Origin: Chiridota heheva
Lineage: Eukaryota; Echinodermata; Holothuroidea; Apodida; Chiridotidae
NCBI GenBank assembly: GCA_020152595.1
Contig: JAIGNY010004601.1
Span: forward strand, 82,501 to 146,500
Reading direction: 5' to 3'
Length of the DNA stretch: 64,000 nucleotides
Part shown: piece by piece, positions 1 to 11,263 of the stretch
Numbering within the stretch: the first letter of the stretch is position 1
Layout of the letters: each line of letters opens with the position of its first letter
Notes under the pieces: model-generated
What the model saw: the letters and a program-made list of their open reading frames with translations, nothing else
The model's database searches: none
Told to the model about the DNA's origin: nothing
Made by a program: the position numbers and the translations under genes

Positions 1-1514
1 TAGGGATGCTCTGGACCCAAATTTGTGGATCTTTCAAATTTTCTATCTTCTAAGAATTTTTCCTTTGCATGGTTCTATGAATTTTTATTTGTATATGGTT
101 TGATGATTCAAATCCTTTGAACTTAATCTCGAAGCATTTTGGAAAGATCCTTTTTAAGCACATACAACCCGGGGGCGCTGTTCCATATTAACAATTTGTG
201 CTGCCCAGGAATTCAAAATCATACAGTCTGCAGTATGAGAGTTTTTTGGTAACTATAGTATGAGAGCAACAATTTGATATACCTGCACTACAAAAATGTG
301 TGATTTTTTTGATACCTACATTTTAATTTTAACAATTTTTGACACCTGCAGTACTGTATGAAAATATACCATTTTCCAGACATGCAGTATGACAGAATTT
401 TTTTATTTTTTATATCTGCTTTACAAAAATTCTGAAAGAAGCGCCTGCTCGGGCTGAACATATACTGTACATATACCTCACATGCGGAACTGGGCCCCTG
501 GGATATACACAGGGCAACCCTATTTTATTCTTATTAGGTTGATTTGTTGAATTGTATTTTTAGTGGCTCAACGAGGTTGAGGTCTTTGTTGCCCTTGAAG
601 TTATAAAGTGGGAAGAATATGTAAACTTTCTTTCACCCGTTTTTGAAATGTATCTAGTCAGAGGTACAGATTTTGAATGCTTTCTTTTGAAGTCTTCTTT
701 CATATAAGATGGACTTGTGTAACCCTTGTGTCCCATACTGTTGTAGCACATTTTTCATGCTGCTCGACACACATTTTTTCTTAAATTGGAAGTTGGATTA
801 CAATTCAGGATGTAGTTCTGGGAATGTGTAGGGGCTGGGTAGGGTACGGGTTGGGGAGGGGTGGGTAGGAAAGAGGATTAGGAGTGAATTATATAGGCCT
901 AATAAAAAATAGCGGACAAATTGTTTTCTGCTCTCAAGAATGGTTTATGATGAGCAAGGTGTATTTTGGTACTGTAGGTAAATGACTAAAAAATAATTGC
1001 ATAGTGCCATATTGATGCTTTGTAATATTTAAATCTTTCATTGACATTGGCACGTCAGGGCCCCTTTTTTTTTTTTTCTTCAAAAGATAGAACTTAAACA
1101 GGTGTTTTAGATATAAAGTGTATTACAGTAGCTTTCATCTGTTTTCTGAGTTACTGGGTGAGGTCATAAATTGAGCTTCTTTTTGTCTTAAAATATCTGG
1201 GACAACTCAAAAATATTATGAAGCATGTGATGTAAAAATTAGCAGAGTAAATGAAAATGTAAGTGTGTCCTTCAAAGCTCAAGTAATTTAAAATCATCTG
1301 GTCTACTAGCCCTACTTCTGCATATATAGTACTTCCCTCAATGAGCCCATTCTGTATACTAGCTTTGAATAGTCGAGCATGCTGTCCTTCTGACAGTTCT
1401 TGTTTTGGTTCCGATGCTAATAGTATAAGGTTCCCAACCTATGCCGTCATGCTGGCATGTATATGTATGGGTGCATGTATGTGTGGGTGTATGTGTGTGT
1501 TTGTAAAGACTGTC
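1..1514. other. No gene seen; presumed intron or upstream DNA
   Basis: This A+T-rich stretch has only short, unconvincing open frames. It contains a poly-T run near 1060. The first supported exon (2533) begins in phase 1, so the gene must start further upstream and this stretch is most simply an intron. I found no signal peptide exon, promoter or RNA gene here. Confidence 0.5.
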
Positions 1515-2097
1515 AAACGAGGACTCCACCTGAAATAAAACACCACCTGAATGAGGACGCCTCTTCAAATGAGGACGCCCCTCCAAACGAGGACGCCCCT
1601 CCAAACGAGGATGCCCCTCCAAACGAGGATGCCCCTCCAAACGAGGTTGCCACTTCAAACGAGGATGCTACTCCAAACGAGGATGCCCCTCAAACGAGGA
1701 CGCCCCTCCAAATGAGGACGCCCCTCCAAACGAGGACGCCCCTCCAAACGAGGACGCCCCTCCAAACGAGGACGTTCCTTTAAACGAGGACGCCCCTCCA
1801 AACGAGGACGCCCCTCCAAACGAGGACGCCTCTCCAACAGGGACGTTCCTTTAAACGAGGACGCTCCTCCAAACGAGGACAGCCCCTCCAAACGAGGACG
1901 CCCCTCCAAACGAGGGCGCCCCTCCAAACGTGGATGCCCCTCCAAACGAGGATGCCCCTCCAAACGAGGGCGCCCCTCCAAACGAGGACTCCCCTCCAAA
2001 CAAAGACGTTCCTTTAAACGAGGACGCTCCTCCAAACGAGGACGCCCCTCCAAACGAGCGCCCCTTCAAACGAGGCCGCCCCTCCTGACGAGGACTC
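1515..2097. repeat. 18-bp minisatellite
   Basis: About 30 tandem copies of an 18-bp unit close to GAGGACGCCCCTCCAAAC. Some copies vary by single bases and a few are shortened, for example near 1689, 1840 and 2060. Because 18 is a multiple of three, every frame reads as a six-residue peptide repeat; one forward frame gives EDAPPN. This is a property of the array and not evidence of a gene. It lies about 430 bp upstream of the first SRCR exon, in the putative intron. Confidence 0.93.
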
Positions 2098-2532
2098 GCC
2101 GTACGGTACCACATGTCAGTACTATAAGAAAGTCAAAACATGTCTTTATTTCAATTAGTGTATGGATCGATTTAAAAGGCTTTTAATTTGCTTATTTCAT
2201 GCTATGACAGTTAATATGAAATAGACCAACAACAGAAAGCAGCATCGGAACCACTAAAAATCTTATTTTTTGGTTAAGATATGACAAAGTTCAGTCTGAC
2301 AGTGGGTAAATTATTTCTATGTACTCTATATACAGCACCATGACCAGGTTTGGCAAAGTCAAAAGTGGAGGGGGATCACTATTAGATACAAAAAATCACT
2401 GTACAAAAAATATATAATTGGAAAAAAAGTGGGGGGTAATGGGTAAATGCCTTCCCTTGCACTCCACATATCCTGCCTTTGTACAGCATAAAGAATTTAG
2501 TTTGTAATGCGGAATTTTTCATTTCTTTTCAG
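2098..2532. other. Intron sequence, nothing further seen
   Basis: A+T-rich sequence between the 18-bp array and the first SRCR exon. It ends in a pyrimidine-rich tract and the AG acceptor at 2531-2532. No other element was recognised. Confidence 0.5.
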
Positions 2533-2847
2533 ATTTTCCGAGAATTCGACTTGCAGGTGGTATAGATACGATTCCGAATATTGGCCGTGTTGAGGTTTAT
2601 TACTTGGGAGAATGGGGGACTGTCTGTGATGACGGCTTTGACACAACTGATGGCTCAGTTGTTTGTAGGCAGCTTGGGTATGCGTTAGGTGCTGTAAGAA
2701 CGTTTGTCAATGTTGCGGGAGATGATCCCATTTTATTGGATGATGTGGCTTGCGAGGGATATGAATCAGCCATTTGGGATTGTCCCCATTCAGGCTGGTC
2801 CGTTCACAATTGCGTTCATTCTGAAGATGTATGGGTTGAATGTGCAG
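2533..2847 (+). CDS. SRCR domain exon A of a multi-SRCR receptor
   Basis: One complete SRCR domain in a single exon of 315 bp. The acceptor is TTTTCAG before 2533 and the donor is GCAG/GTACAG after 2847. Both borders are phase 1, so the exon can be duplicated or skipped without a frame change. Visible landmarks are the opening RIRLAGG, GRVEVYY, GEWGTVCDDG, the VVCRQLG motif, an acidic DDP segment, VACEGYES followed by WDCPH, and a final VEC. There are six cysteines, in the pattern of group A SRCR domains (C2, C3, C5-C8); the extra C1-C4 pair of group B is absent. Extracellular ligand binding is the usual role of the family, but the ligand of this protein cannot be read from the sequence. It is followed in the same phase by exon B. 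Confidence 0.9.
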
Positions 2848-2994
2848 GTACAGTACATTATAAATATTTGTGTTACAGCCTATTTTCTTTGTCTGAAAAT
2901 GTAGGTTTGCCTGTCTAACAGTAAAATGATATGCATACTAAGTTGACACTGTGCCTTATACTCGGGGAAATAATATTACAAAATGCATAGAAAG
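2848..2994 (+). other. Intron, proximal part
   Basis: Short intronic stretch after the exon A donor and before a LINE fragment. Nothing else was recognised. Confidence 0.4.
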
Positions 2995-3380
2995 TTACAT
3001 GTATGAGCAATGTCATCATGTTCTCCTTGCTTGCCCCCTGTACAACCTTCCCAGAGCTTCCCTCGCTCCCCACAACTCAATTGCTGGGTTCTTCCAGAAA
3101 AATCCTACGGATAACATTATCTCCTTCCTTCATCAATGCCTCCCTCTACAACCATCTTTAATTCTCCTCTTCCATCCCCTCTCTACTTTGTTTTTGTTTC
3201 AACCATGCACCTCCCCTCTCGATCACAGCTTTCTGACCTTTTGTTCTTGAATTTCTCTCATCCTCCCCGTTTCCTTTCCTTCCTACCTCTTGAATGATCT
3301 GACCTCTCAGGCACAATTTGACCTTCGTTGTCGTGGTGCCATTAAGCCCCCATCAAACAAACAAACAAACAAATAGGATG
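2995..3380 (+). mobile_element. 3' fragment of an I-like non-LTR retrotransposon
   Basis: The translation near 3018-3100 contains HHVLLACPLYNLPRASLAPH, the C-terminal cysteine/histidine segment that is also found in the longer LINE copies at 14.3-15.9 kb and 24.2-27.5 kb. The downstream part matches their 3' UTR and ends in the same CAAA-type tail at 3355-3375. Only the last few hundred bases of the element are present, as expected for 5' truncation during reverse transcription. It is in the sense orientation of the SRCR gene. Confidence 0.85.
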
Positions 3381-3879
3381 TGACGTCACAAGTAGTCTGA
3401 TTTCAGTCGTTTGTACATAAATGAGTTAAACTGCTGACATATTTGTCAGATGATTCTTTATTGGGTGTTGTTCTGGAATTTTCAATCTTCCCCACAATCA
3501 CATGTTCAAATTCTTTTCTGCTAAAATACATGTATTGTTCCCGCCCCTGTTTTTTTTTTGGGTCATCCATCGATTTCCCTGGGCTCAACTCTAATATTGC
3601 AAAATCACTGTGACCCCAAAAATGAAAATAAATACACCACCATCTCAGAATTTCTAAAAAATTCTGAATTTTAAATTCTTTGATATTTTAGAGCTTTGGG
3701 AGCTTTTTGTGGATCAAAATGATTCCACAAGGTCATTTTTAAGGTCAAAGTAATGATCAATTATATGTATATATTTATGAAGCCAACTTGGCTCTGACAT
3801 TGGATTGGTAATCCCTACTGCATTACCTTTAAAATGACACCAAATTCCATCAACATTGAACATTACACTTTTGGAGTCT
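3381..3879. other. Intron, no gene seen
   Basis: A+T-rich sequence. Its start (about 3381-3435) resembles the stretch at about 5255-5310, so it may be part of a small dispersed repeat. No coding potential is evident. Confidence 0.4.
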
Positions 3880-4103
3880 CTAAAGTTTTTATCTGGCTCC
3901 CCTGCTCCTCTCTGCCCCACTTGCAATATTGATCTCTCCATCAAGCATATTTTCTTAACCTGTCCGTTATACCAGATCTCCAGATCGCTTCTCTTCTTAC
4001 TCTCCTCAATCTCAGACCTATTCGAAAACAATTCTTCCTCAAACATCATCAACTTCCTTCACAACAACCTCTCCCACCCTGTGTTTGATTGTCATCCACC
4101 TTA
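3880..4103 (+). mobile_element. Fragment of a second I-like LINE subfamily
   Basis: Reads LCPTCNIDLSIKHIFLTCPL, the terminal C-x2-C...H...C segment of I-type LINE ORF2 proteins. It is closer to the fragment at about 16490-16560 than to the 2995 copy. The open frame continues almost to the splice acceptor of SRCR exon B, so retroelement sequence seems to form the end of this intron. Confidence 0.75.
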
Positions 4104-4157
4104 GGTTTCCTCCGCAACAACCTCTTCCACCCTGTGTTTGATTGTCATCCACCTTAG
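4051..4157. repeat. 53-bp tandem duplication at the exon B acceptor
   Basis: Two adjacent copies with a 53-bp period. The CAACAACCTCT segments start at 4062 and 4115, and the CCACCTTAG ends fall at 4104 and 4157. The second copy supplies the AG used by SRCR exon B. The first copy carries an equivalent AG, so the 3' splice-site region itself has been duplicated. Confidence 0.85.
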
Positions 4158-4475
4158 GTACATCAAGTCTCGACCAGATTCGTCTTGCTGGAGGGATCAC
4201 CCCAAATGAGGGACGAGTAGAGATTTTACATAATGGTGTCTGGGGCACAGTGTGCACTGACAACTGGGATATTTTAGATGCCACAGTGGTTTGTAGGCAA
4301 CTTGGACTTATGGTGGTACAGGAAACGACAGTGGCTTTTTACACAACAGGAATTATTCAGCTGGATGAAGTTGGATGCACCGGAAATGAAAGCTTCCTCT
4401 GGGATTGTCCGCACCAAGGATGGGGGGTCAGTTCATGTAGTCGCATCAGTGTTGCAGGGGTTGTCTGCTCCCAAG
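4158..4475 (+). CDS. SRCR domain exon B of a multi-SRCR receptor
   Basis: Complete single-exon SRCR domain, 318 bp, phase 1 at both ends. The acceptor is CCACCTTAG and the donor is CAAG/GTGAGT, a near-consensus site. Landmarks are QIRLAGGITPNEGRVEI, GVWGTVCTDNWD, VVCRQLG, GCTGNES followed by LWDCPHQGW, then SSC and VVC. Six cysteines give the group A-like pattern seen in exon A. The start was chosen at 4158 because that AG gives phase 1; the AG at 4166-4167 would give phase 2 and break the frame with exon A. The upstream intron end looks retroelement-derived. Confidence 0.88.
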
Positions 4476-4849
4476 GTGAGTCTGTGGTACATGTGTGTTG
4501 GACATAAGCTCTAATACAAGGTCAGGGCAGAGGAAGGCAGGTTGCAGCAAAATTGATGCATACACGTTTGTCAAATAAAGTGAAAAGCAAAGAGGTCATT
4601 GTTGTAACTTTCTGGTAAATTTTTATGGATCAAAATGTACTAAAAATTCAAGATTAGAAAATCTAGTTGGGCAAAACTCATGTCCCCAGGAATATGTTGG
4701 GCCCAAGTACATTCACAAGATCCTTGTGCTGTAAAATTAAGATATTGAAAATTGTCTGTGGATTTGTAGGTATAACTGCCAATACAGGTAAATTGTTTTT
4801 AATAGGGTTGAAAATACATTCAATTTACTCAATAAAGATAGTGATGGTC
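4476..4849. other. Intron, nothing seen
   Basis: A+T-rich intron sequence between exon B and a dispersed repeat. No element or gene was recognised. Confidence 0.4.
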
Positions 4850-5165
4850 ATTAAAGGATTAGTTCAGTGGTCAGGCATGTCCATCTTATATTACAGAGGA
4901 CTTCAAAAGAAACAAAATGGTGAAGAAAGCATTCAAATATGTTTTTTTCATTAAGGATATATCTAAGTTTAAAGCCCTTGTCTTATCTGTGTAGAAATGA
5001 CTGGTGTAGTAAGTCTTCTATGGAAAGTTGGCATCTTCATCCTCACATTCTTAACAATTGTTAATGTATTTCAAAGAAACTTTATTTAATTTTTTCACTA
5101 TTTAAATTATTTTTCCTTAAACTTTTTCAGTGGTATATTATAAATGCCCTTCCTAGATTCAGTTC
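4850..5165 (+). repeat. Dispersed ~300-bp repeat, copy 1
   Basis: Shares a co-linear set of words with 23660-24010 and 63455-63720. These include AGGATTAGTTCAGTG, GAAACAAAATGGTGAAGAAA, GAAATGACTGGTGTAG and TTCTTAACAATNGTTAATGTAT. No coding capacity or terminal repeats were recognised. Copies 1 and 2 both lie just downstream of an SRCR exon, so this could be ancestral intron sequence copied with the exon, or an unrelated interspersed repeat. Confidence 0.75.
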
Positions 5166-5339
5166 TACTTTTTTGACATATCCCAGTCTTTCTTTAAGCC
5201 ACAAAATTGCAGGACAAAATATGATAACAAACAAAAGACTTTGGGGAATCTGAGGTTATGCCATCACAACTAGTGTGATTTCAGTCATTTCTACACAAAT
5301 TATAGCAAACTTTAAAACTTAGATATCTTTTAACGGATT

Positions 5340-5440
5340 AAGGGGGTGGTAGGGAGGGGGATTTGCCTTTCATATATATGAGAGGTATATATATACATGT
5401 ATATATATATATATATGTATGTTAGCATTTTGAAAAATCC
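5340..5440. repeat. TA/TATG simple repeat and G-rich patch
   Basis: A G-rich patch (about 5340-5362) is followed by an alternating TA tract mixed with TATG at about 5372-5422. Confidence 0.8.
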
Positions 5441-5717
5441 CCAGGGCGGGGAAATGGGAAAATGTAAATCCACCATCATCGTTCATAACAAAAAAAAATT
5501 ATGTCTGAATTCACGTAGAATTGAAGAAAAGTGATTATTACAACGTAAGTGGTCTTAATCATTGCTGAATGTGGCAAACCTCGATTTGCGGACCCATTAG
5601 AAAATAGGAAATTTACATGTATTAATAATCATGTCTGCATAAGGTTTCACTGAAGAAAAAAGACATTTCACCTTCCGGAATTTCCTTGCTTTTCACGATT
5701 AGGACGGACGAAAGATG
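5441..5717. other. Intron, nothing seen
   Basis: No coding or repeat structure was recognised before the MITE at 5726. Confidence 0.35.
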
Positions 5718-5725
5718 TTCATTAA

Positions 5726-5867
5726 CATTGGCATAACTAGGGGGCGCAGGGGTCAGCCGACCCTGGCCCATGATCTATAAGGGGACCCGTAAAAATATAC
5801 CATTATACCTATATACAATAGGGCCTCACTCGCCCCGGCCCATACGACCTAGCTACGCCACTCACTG
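5726..5867. mobile_element. hAT-type MITE (~142 bp)
   Basis: The left end CATTGGCATAACTAGGGGG and the right end CCTAGCTACGCCACTCACTG are imperfect inverted repeats of the CAGTGGCRTA type, as in many hAT transposons. The flanks TTCATTAA (5718-5725) and CTCATTAA (5868-5875) agree at 7 of 8 positions, which fits an 8-bp hAT target duplication. The interior has no coding capacity. It resembles the MITE at 47214-47338. Confidence 0.7.
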
Positions 5868-5875
5868 CTCATTAA

Positions 5876-6503
5876 GTGAATATATATGTTTTGTTAAATA
5901 AAATTTCATCATTTCAAAGTTTGATAGTCTGAGAGTATACAATACCTGGCCTGCAGAAACTAAAATTATTTTTAGAATAGGTCGAATACTTTTACAACAT
6001 CCGAGTTTCATAATGGAATGTCTGTACGCATTGGGCTTTCTGTAATGTTTTGTCTTAAACACACATGAGCAGCAGATTCCTGATTAATATAGAGTTCCCA
6101 CCCTTTTTCCGTTGATGGTCATATTTACATGCAAGGACTGGTAAACTTATATGGGCGTGCATGTGCATATATGTAAATAAGTCTCTCATGACTGACAGCT
6201 CATTTTCATCTGAATCCATCTTTGTTTGGCTTGTTTTCCTTTCAAATGAAATTGTTTTGAAAGATATGAATAAAATTGATGTCAAATTTTGTTTTGTTTT
6301 CAATCTGTTTGAAAACAATGAACTTGTCCATATGATATAGCGGCTAAGCCAAAGGCTCTGCTAATAATACTACCCGTTATATCCACGTCATACAGTGTGC
6401 GTCACAACAGCATAATGATATTTCATGTGTCAAGTAGGATGGGGGTATTGAAATGATATCAAATATATTATTTCACAACATTGAATATTAAAAGGTTCCC
6501 ATT

Positions 6504-6508
<5 letters not shown>
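5876..6508. other. Intron, nothing seen
   Basis: Several short open frames on the minus strand show no recognisable domain and have the A+T-rich composition of the surroundings. I see no gene here. Confidence 0.4.
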
Positions 6509-6538
<30 letters not shown>

Positions 6539-6626
6539 CATATATATGTATGTACATGTATGTATGTACATGTATTATGTATGTATGTATGTATGTATAT
6601 ATATATAGATAGATAGATAGATAGAT

Positions 6627-6665
<39 letters not shown>

Positions 6666-6680
6666 TAGATATATATATGG
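6509..6680. repeat. Compound microsatellite (TA, TATG/TACA, GATA)
   Basis: A run of TA dinucleotides at about 6509-6534 is followed by TATG/TACATG units to about 6595, and then by GATA/TAGA units to about 6678. The long tyrosine- and isoleucine-rich open frames on the minus strand are products of this repeat. Confidence 0.95.
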
Positions 6681-6834
6681 CAAAGAAATGAAAGACGCAG
6701 TTTGAAACTGGGCCAATGGGAAGTAAATTCATTGCCTAAATTCAGGCTTAATTGACCCAGATTAAAGATATCAACATCACCGGTTTTACTCACAAGCAAG
6801 TCGTTTACTCACAACCAAAGCCGTTTACTTAGAA

Positions 6835-7085
6835 GCAAAGCTGTTTCTTCACACCCTGCTTCCCTTTATCTCCCTTACAAACCTTCCGTCTCCTCACTAT
6901 CCTTCTTACTCTTACACCATTATTTATTAACACCCTCTTGGCACATTCGACTCTGGACTGTTGCAGTGCCATTAAACATCAGCAAACCAAACCAAACCCA
7001 AGCCCTGCCCTGTCAAAGTCTCCTCACTATCCTTACTCTTACACCATTATTTTACCCTCTTGGGACTTGTGCCATTAAACATCCA
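6835..7085 (+). mobile_element. 3' end of a LINE, partly duplicated
   Basis: Pyrimidine-rich sequence ends in GTTGCAGTGCCATTAAACATC and a CAAAC-type tail near 6970-7000. This is the same type of ending (GTGGTGCCNTTAAGC...CAAACAAAC) as the I-like LINEs elsewhere in the window. Part of it (CTCCTCACTATCCTT... to CCATTAAACATC) is repeated at 7020-7085. No coding part remains. Confidence 0.6.
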
Positions 7086-7889
7086 AGTCAGTTTTTTTGT
7101 ATGACAAAGCTAGAAAGTGAACAAATTATTGTTAATCTACCATAAGGGGTGGAAGGGGAGGGGAGTGAAGGGTGTTTGGGAAATTCAGAGATGACTTACC
7201 TCAAATGAAAAACTGGCTTGATATATGAAGAAAACAATAATCACAAGAAGAAGAAAAAAAAACTGCAATATTATTGAATTTGGGTGAGGTCATATACTAA
7301 CTTATGAAAGCATAATTAGCAGATGGTCTTTCCCCTACACATTTGTCATAAAAGGGATGGGGTTACCCAGGTTAATTCTTAATTCCTTCCTCAATAGGAC
7401 CATATTGAGATCCCTGTATATTGAAAGAAAAATGGTCTTTTTCCTGCTCCTACTGCCTTGTCAGGGTATATACAGCACAAAAATGAATTGTTGTCTGTGC
7501 CAATCCCCAACACACAATGTTCAATATTTGTGTACTGCCCTTCGCCTCCCCCCCCCCCACCCCCTCCTTTTTCTTTCCAAAAAGAAGAAGAAGCTACATG
7601 TTCGGACATCGGGCTAAATCTGTGCCAATGCTTGCAAAACAGTGTGGACTGATCTTTCAATACATTATTTTTGGCTTTTGTATTTTTTCCATGGGATTAT
7701 TGTTGTCCTGGAGCATTTTTCTTGGACTTGATAGCTTGATTTAGAATGTGTAATCATCGGGGATTATGTTCTCTATTGGAACTAAAATCAAAATGATAAT
7801 TATAACAGTTGCTTGGATTAAAACATTATGAATAAAGTTGTACATTTCCCGTGGATGTCCTGCTGTCCTGAGAGTTATCAGTTTAGAAT
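7086..7889. other. Intron, no gene seen
   Basis: Mixed-composition intron with a poly-C tract near 7548-7563. Short open frames on both strands around 7357-7744 overlap each other, have no domain and are not supported as genes. Confidence 0.4.
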
Positions 7890-9312
7890 GCCAACTCCCT
7901 GGATGTATGAAACTGCTATTGTAGTCGATTTGTGACGTTGCGTGTATACTAATAGACACACTGAGCAGGGAAATGGCAACTCCCTGGATGTATTAAACTG
8001 CTATTGTAGTTGATTTGTGACGTTGCGTGTAAACTAATCGACACACTGAGCAGGGAAACACCAACTCCCTGGATGTATTAAACTGCTATTGTAGTTGATT
8101 TGTGACGTTACGTGTATACTAATCGACACACTGAGCAGGGAAATGCCAACTCCCTGGATGTATTAAACTGCTATTGTAGTTGATTTGTGACGTTGCGTGT
8201 ACACTAATAGACACACTGAGCAGGGAAATGCCAACTCCCTGGATGTATAAAACTGCTATTGTAGTTGATTTGTGACGTTGCGTGTATACTAATAGACACA
8301 CTGAGCAGGGAAACAGCAACTCCCTGGATGTATTAAACTTCTATTGTAGTTGATTTGTGACGTTGCGTGTATACTAATAGACACACTGAGCAGGGAAATG
8401 CCAACTCCCTGGATGTACTAAACTGCTATTGTAGTTGATTTGTGACGTTACGTGTATACTAATAGACACACTGAGCAGGGAAATGGCAACTCCCTGGATG
8501 TACCAAACTGCTATTGTAGTTGATTTGTGACGTTGCGTGTATACTAATAGACACACTGAGCAGGGAAATGCCAACTCCCTGGGTGTACTAAACTGCTATT
8601 GTAGTTGATTTGTGACGTTACGTGTATACTAATAGACACACTTAGCAGGAAATGGCAACTCCTGGATGTACCAAACTGCTATTGTAGTTGATTTGTGAGC
8701 AGGAAACAGCAACTCCTGGATATATTAAACTGCTATTGTAGTTGATTTGTGACGTTACGTGTACACTAATAGACACACTTAGCAGGGAAATGCCAACTCC
8801 CTGGATGTACTAAACTGCTATTGTAGTTGATTTGTGATGTTACGTGTATACTAATAGACACACTGAGCAGGGAAATGGCAACTCCCTGGATGTACTAAAC
8901 TGCTATTGTAGTTGATTTGTGACGTTACGTGTATACTAATAGACACACTGAGCAGGGAAATGCCAACTCCCTGGATGTACTAAACTGCTATTGTAGTTGA
9001 TTTGTGACGTTGCATGTATACTAATAGACACACTGAGCAGGGAAACACCAACTCCCTGGATGTATTAAACTGCTATTGTAGTTGATTTGTGACGTTGCGT
9101 GTATACTAATAGACACACTGAGCAGGGAAACAGCAACTCCCTGGATATATTAAACTGCTATTGTAGTTGATTTGTGACGTTACGTGTATACTAATAGACA
9201 CACTGAGCAGGGAAATGGCAACTCCCTGGATGTACCAAACTGCTATTGTAGTTGATTTGTGACGTTGCGTGTATACTAATAGACACACTGAGCAGGGAAA
9301 CAGCAACTCTCT
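7890..9312. repeat. 85-bp satellite array
   Basis: About 17 tandem copies of an 85-bp monomer. Starts of CAACTCCCTGG at 7892, 7977 and 8062 give the period. The monomer contains CTGCTATTGTAGTTGATTTG, then TGACGTTRCGTGTATACTAAT, AGACACACTGAGCAGGGAAA, and a variable base in ATGCC/ATGGC/ACAGC. Copies near 8640-8760 are shortened by small deletions. It lies in the large intron between exons B and C. The repeating minus-strand open frames are array artefacts. Confidence 0.96.
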
Positions 9313-10854
9313 ATGACAAGAATTATCATTATTTTAAGCCCTTTTTCATCACTTGACGACAACAAAGGGAGAGAGAAGGGGTCCAGGTTAATTCTTAATT
9401 TCATTTTTTGTATGTTGGCTTATGGACATAACAGTGGCGGGGGCGCGTGATGTTTTTTTTTTTTGGGGGGTGAACTTACAAGTTCATACTTTGTGTAACA
9501 ACTTTACCCACCCACTACCAAATAGTACTACAACATATTTTGTAAAAATGTGATAGTCTAATGATAAGGAAGGGGGAAGGGGGGGGGGGGGGTAAAACAC
9601 TGTTTGTTTTTGTTGATCGAGGGGCAAGTAAACCACTAATAAAAAATTATTAGGGTAGGAAATTATTCTGTTGAGAAGCCCTTCGTTGCCCTAACACCTC
9701 GCCCGACAACAAAATGTGCTACATGTTGTTCCCCCTACCAATTCCACCACCTGCTGTGCTTAGTGGTATGCTTACATTAGGTGTCAATTAAAAAGGGTAT
9801 TTTCCCACAAATGGCCTACATTACTGAGTGTCTGCAGGTGTTCAATGGCAGGTCTTAAATCAAAATGATACGCTCTTAATAAACAGGCACTTGAAAGAAC
9901 AACATTGTTATGTTTGCACGTGATCATTAAGAGTTACGGCCCACTTACATGAACTTTTGTTTGAGGACAACTCGATCCAGGAGGTGCATTCCTTGAATAC
10001 CAGGCACTTCTTGCTGCAGAGTACTTGCATTCAGTAAAGGTGCAAAAATACAATTCACAAACCGTTCACGGTGGTCACAGATCAGTGCCGACAGTTCTTG
10101 GTTATCCATAATCATATATGTGTGGCTACTTAATTAAGCAGTTCAGAGGGTTAAAATATTGTGGAGCTTGACCTGTTTTTCAATTATTTTTTTTATCTTC
10201 GATTTGAAAAGCTTGATTGAAAAGGTGTAATTTATCAGGAAATATAAATAGTTTGTGGAAAATAAAAATGGAATATGTTTAAGTTTAAAATACCCAATAT
10301 TCGAATTACATTGTGAATAAAGTTGTTTATTATCCGTGTATGTTCAGGGATTATTAGTTTATAATTCCTAAACATTGTTAGGAATTATTGAGGGGGTATG
10401 TCTTATATTGCAGCAATCCATGTGAAAGCACATTGTTTTCACAATAGAATGGTATTTGAAACTTTTCATTTTGATATGAGATTTTTTAACAAAAAGGGTC
10501 AAAAATTTACTAAAAATCACAAAATTTTACCTATTTTACAAATATTTTAATATTATGACCAGGTATGAGATAAATTTGATTAGATTTTGACAATATGACT
10601 TGTCTACATATTATATATTTAAAAAAATGTAAATTTATTTTCTAAGCAATTTTTCAAAAATATGCATTTTTGGAACATTTTAAACAAAAAGTGAAATTTT
10701 TGAATGTTTGGAGAAAATTTATCCAAAAAAATGAGTATAGACCCCCCAAAAATACAATATTATGAAAGATTTTTCCGAGATCTTTGCAATGAATTTATTT
10801 GCACCCCTATAGGATTTTGGTAAGTCTCAATTTTATTCTTAAAAAAGATAGCTT
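9313..10854. other. Intron, no gene seen
   Basis: A long A+T-rich stretch with a poly-T/poly-G patch near 9450-9470 and a G-run near 9580-9592. CAGTGGCGGGGGCGCG at 9432 looks like a hAT terminus, but I found no partner end. No exon or RNA gene was recognised. Confidence 0.4.
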
Positions 10855-11165
10855 AAAAACGGTGATATTATCGCAGCTTGGTAGAGTAAGGGTTCAATCC
10901 CATCCAGCCTTAAGGGCTTATAGAGCCAGTGCTTATATTGGGTTTCCATGGTGCTAAGCAGATGAGAGTACTTGACTCCCCTGGATGGGACACCAGTCCA
11001 TCGCAGGTTAACTCCCCAGCCTAAACTGGTATTCATTTCACAGCTGAGTGAACTGGAGCAAATGGGATAAAGTGTCTTGCTTGAGGTAACAGCACAGCAC
11101 CCTGGCTGAGATTAGATTCCCCTACCTTTGTGTACGAGATTGATGCTCTAACCACTGGACTACAA
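10855..11165 (-). mobile_element. tRNA-derived SINE, minus strand
   Basis: Read on the minus strand, the head near 11163 is TAGTCCAGTGGTTAGAGCAT, a pol III A-box-like start. It is followed by a body containing CAAGCAAGACACTTTATCCC, a segment related to that at about 28080-28105, and TGCGATGGACTGGTGTCCC. Related sequences recur in many invertebrate SINEs. It ends about 100 bp upstream of SRCR exon C. Confidence 0.75.
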
Positions 11166-11263
11166 ATACATGAAATTGTCAATATGATTTTTATAACTAC
11201 GTTTGTTCACGTATTGTTAAGCTCTTCAAATCATTTTTGTTTTTCTTCCTTTTCAACAATTAG

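Noticed and set aside
7890..9312. Possible CRISPR array (regular 85-bp spacing)
   Set aside because: The whole 85 bp is repeated with no unique spacers, and the context is eukaryotic. It is a satellite.
9432..9470. A hAT element starting CAGTGGCGGGGGCGCG
   Set aside because: No matching opposite end or target duplication was found downstream.
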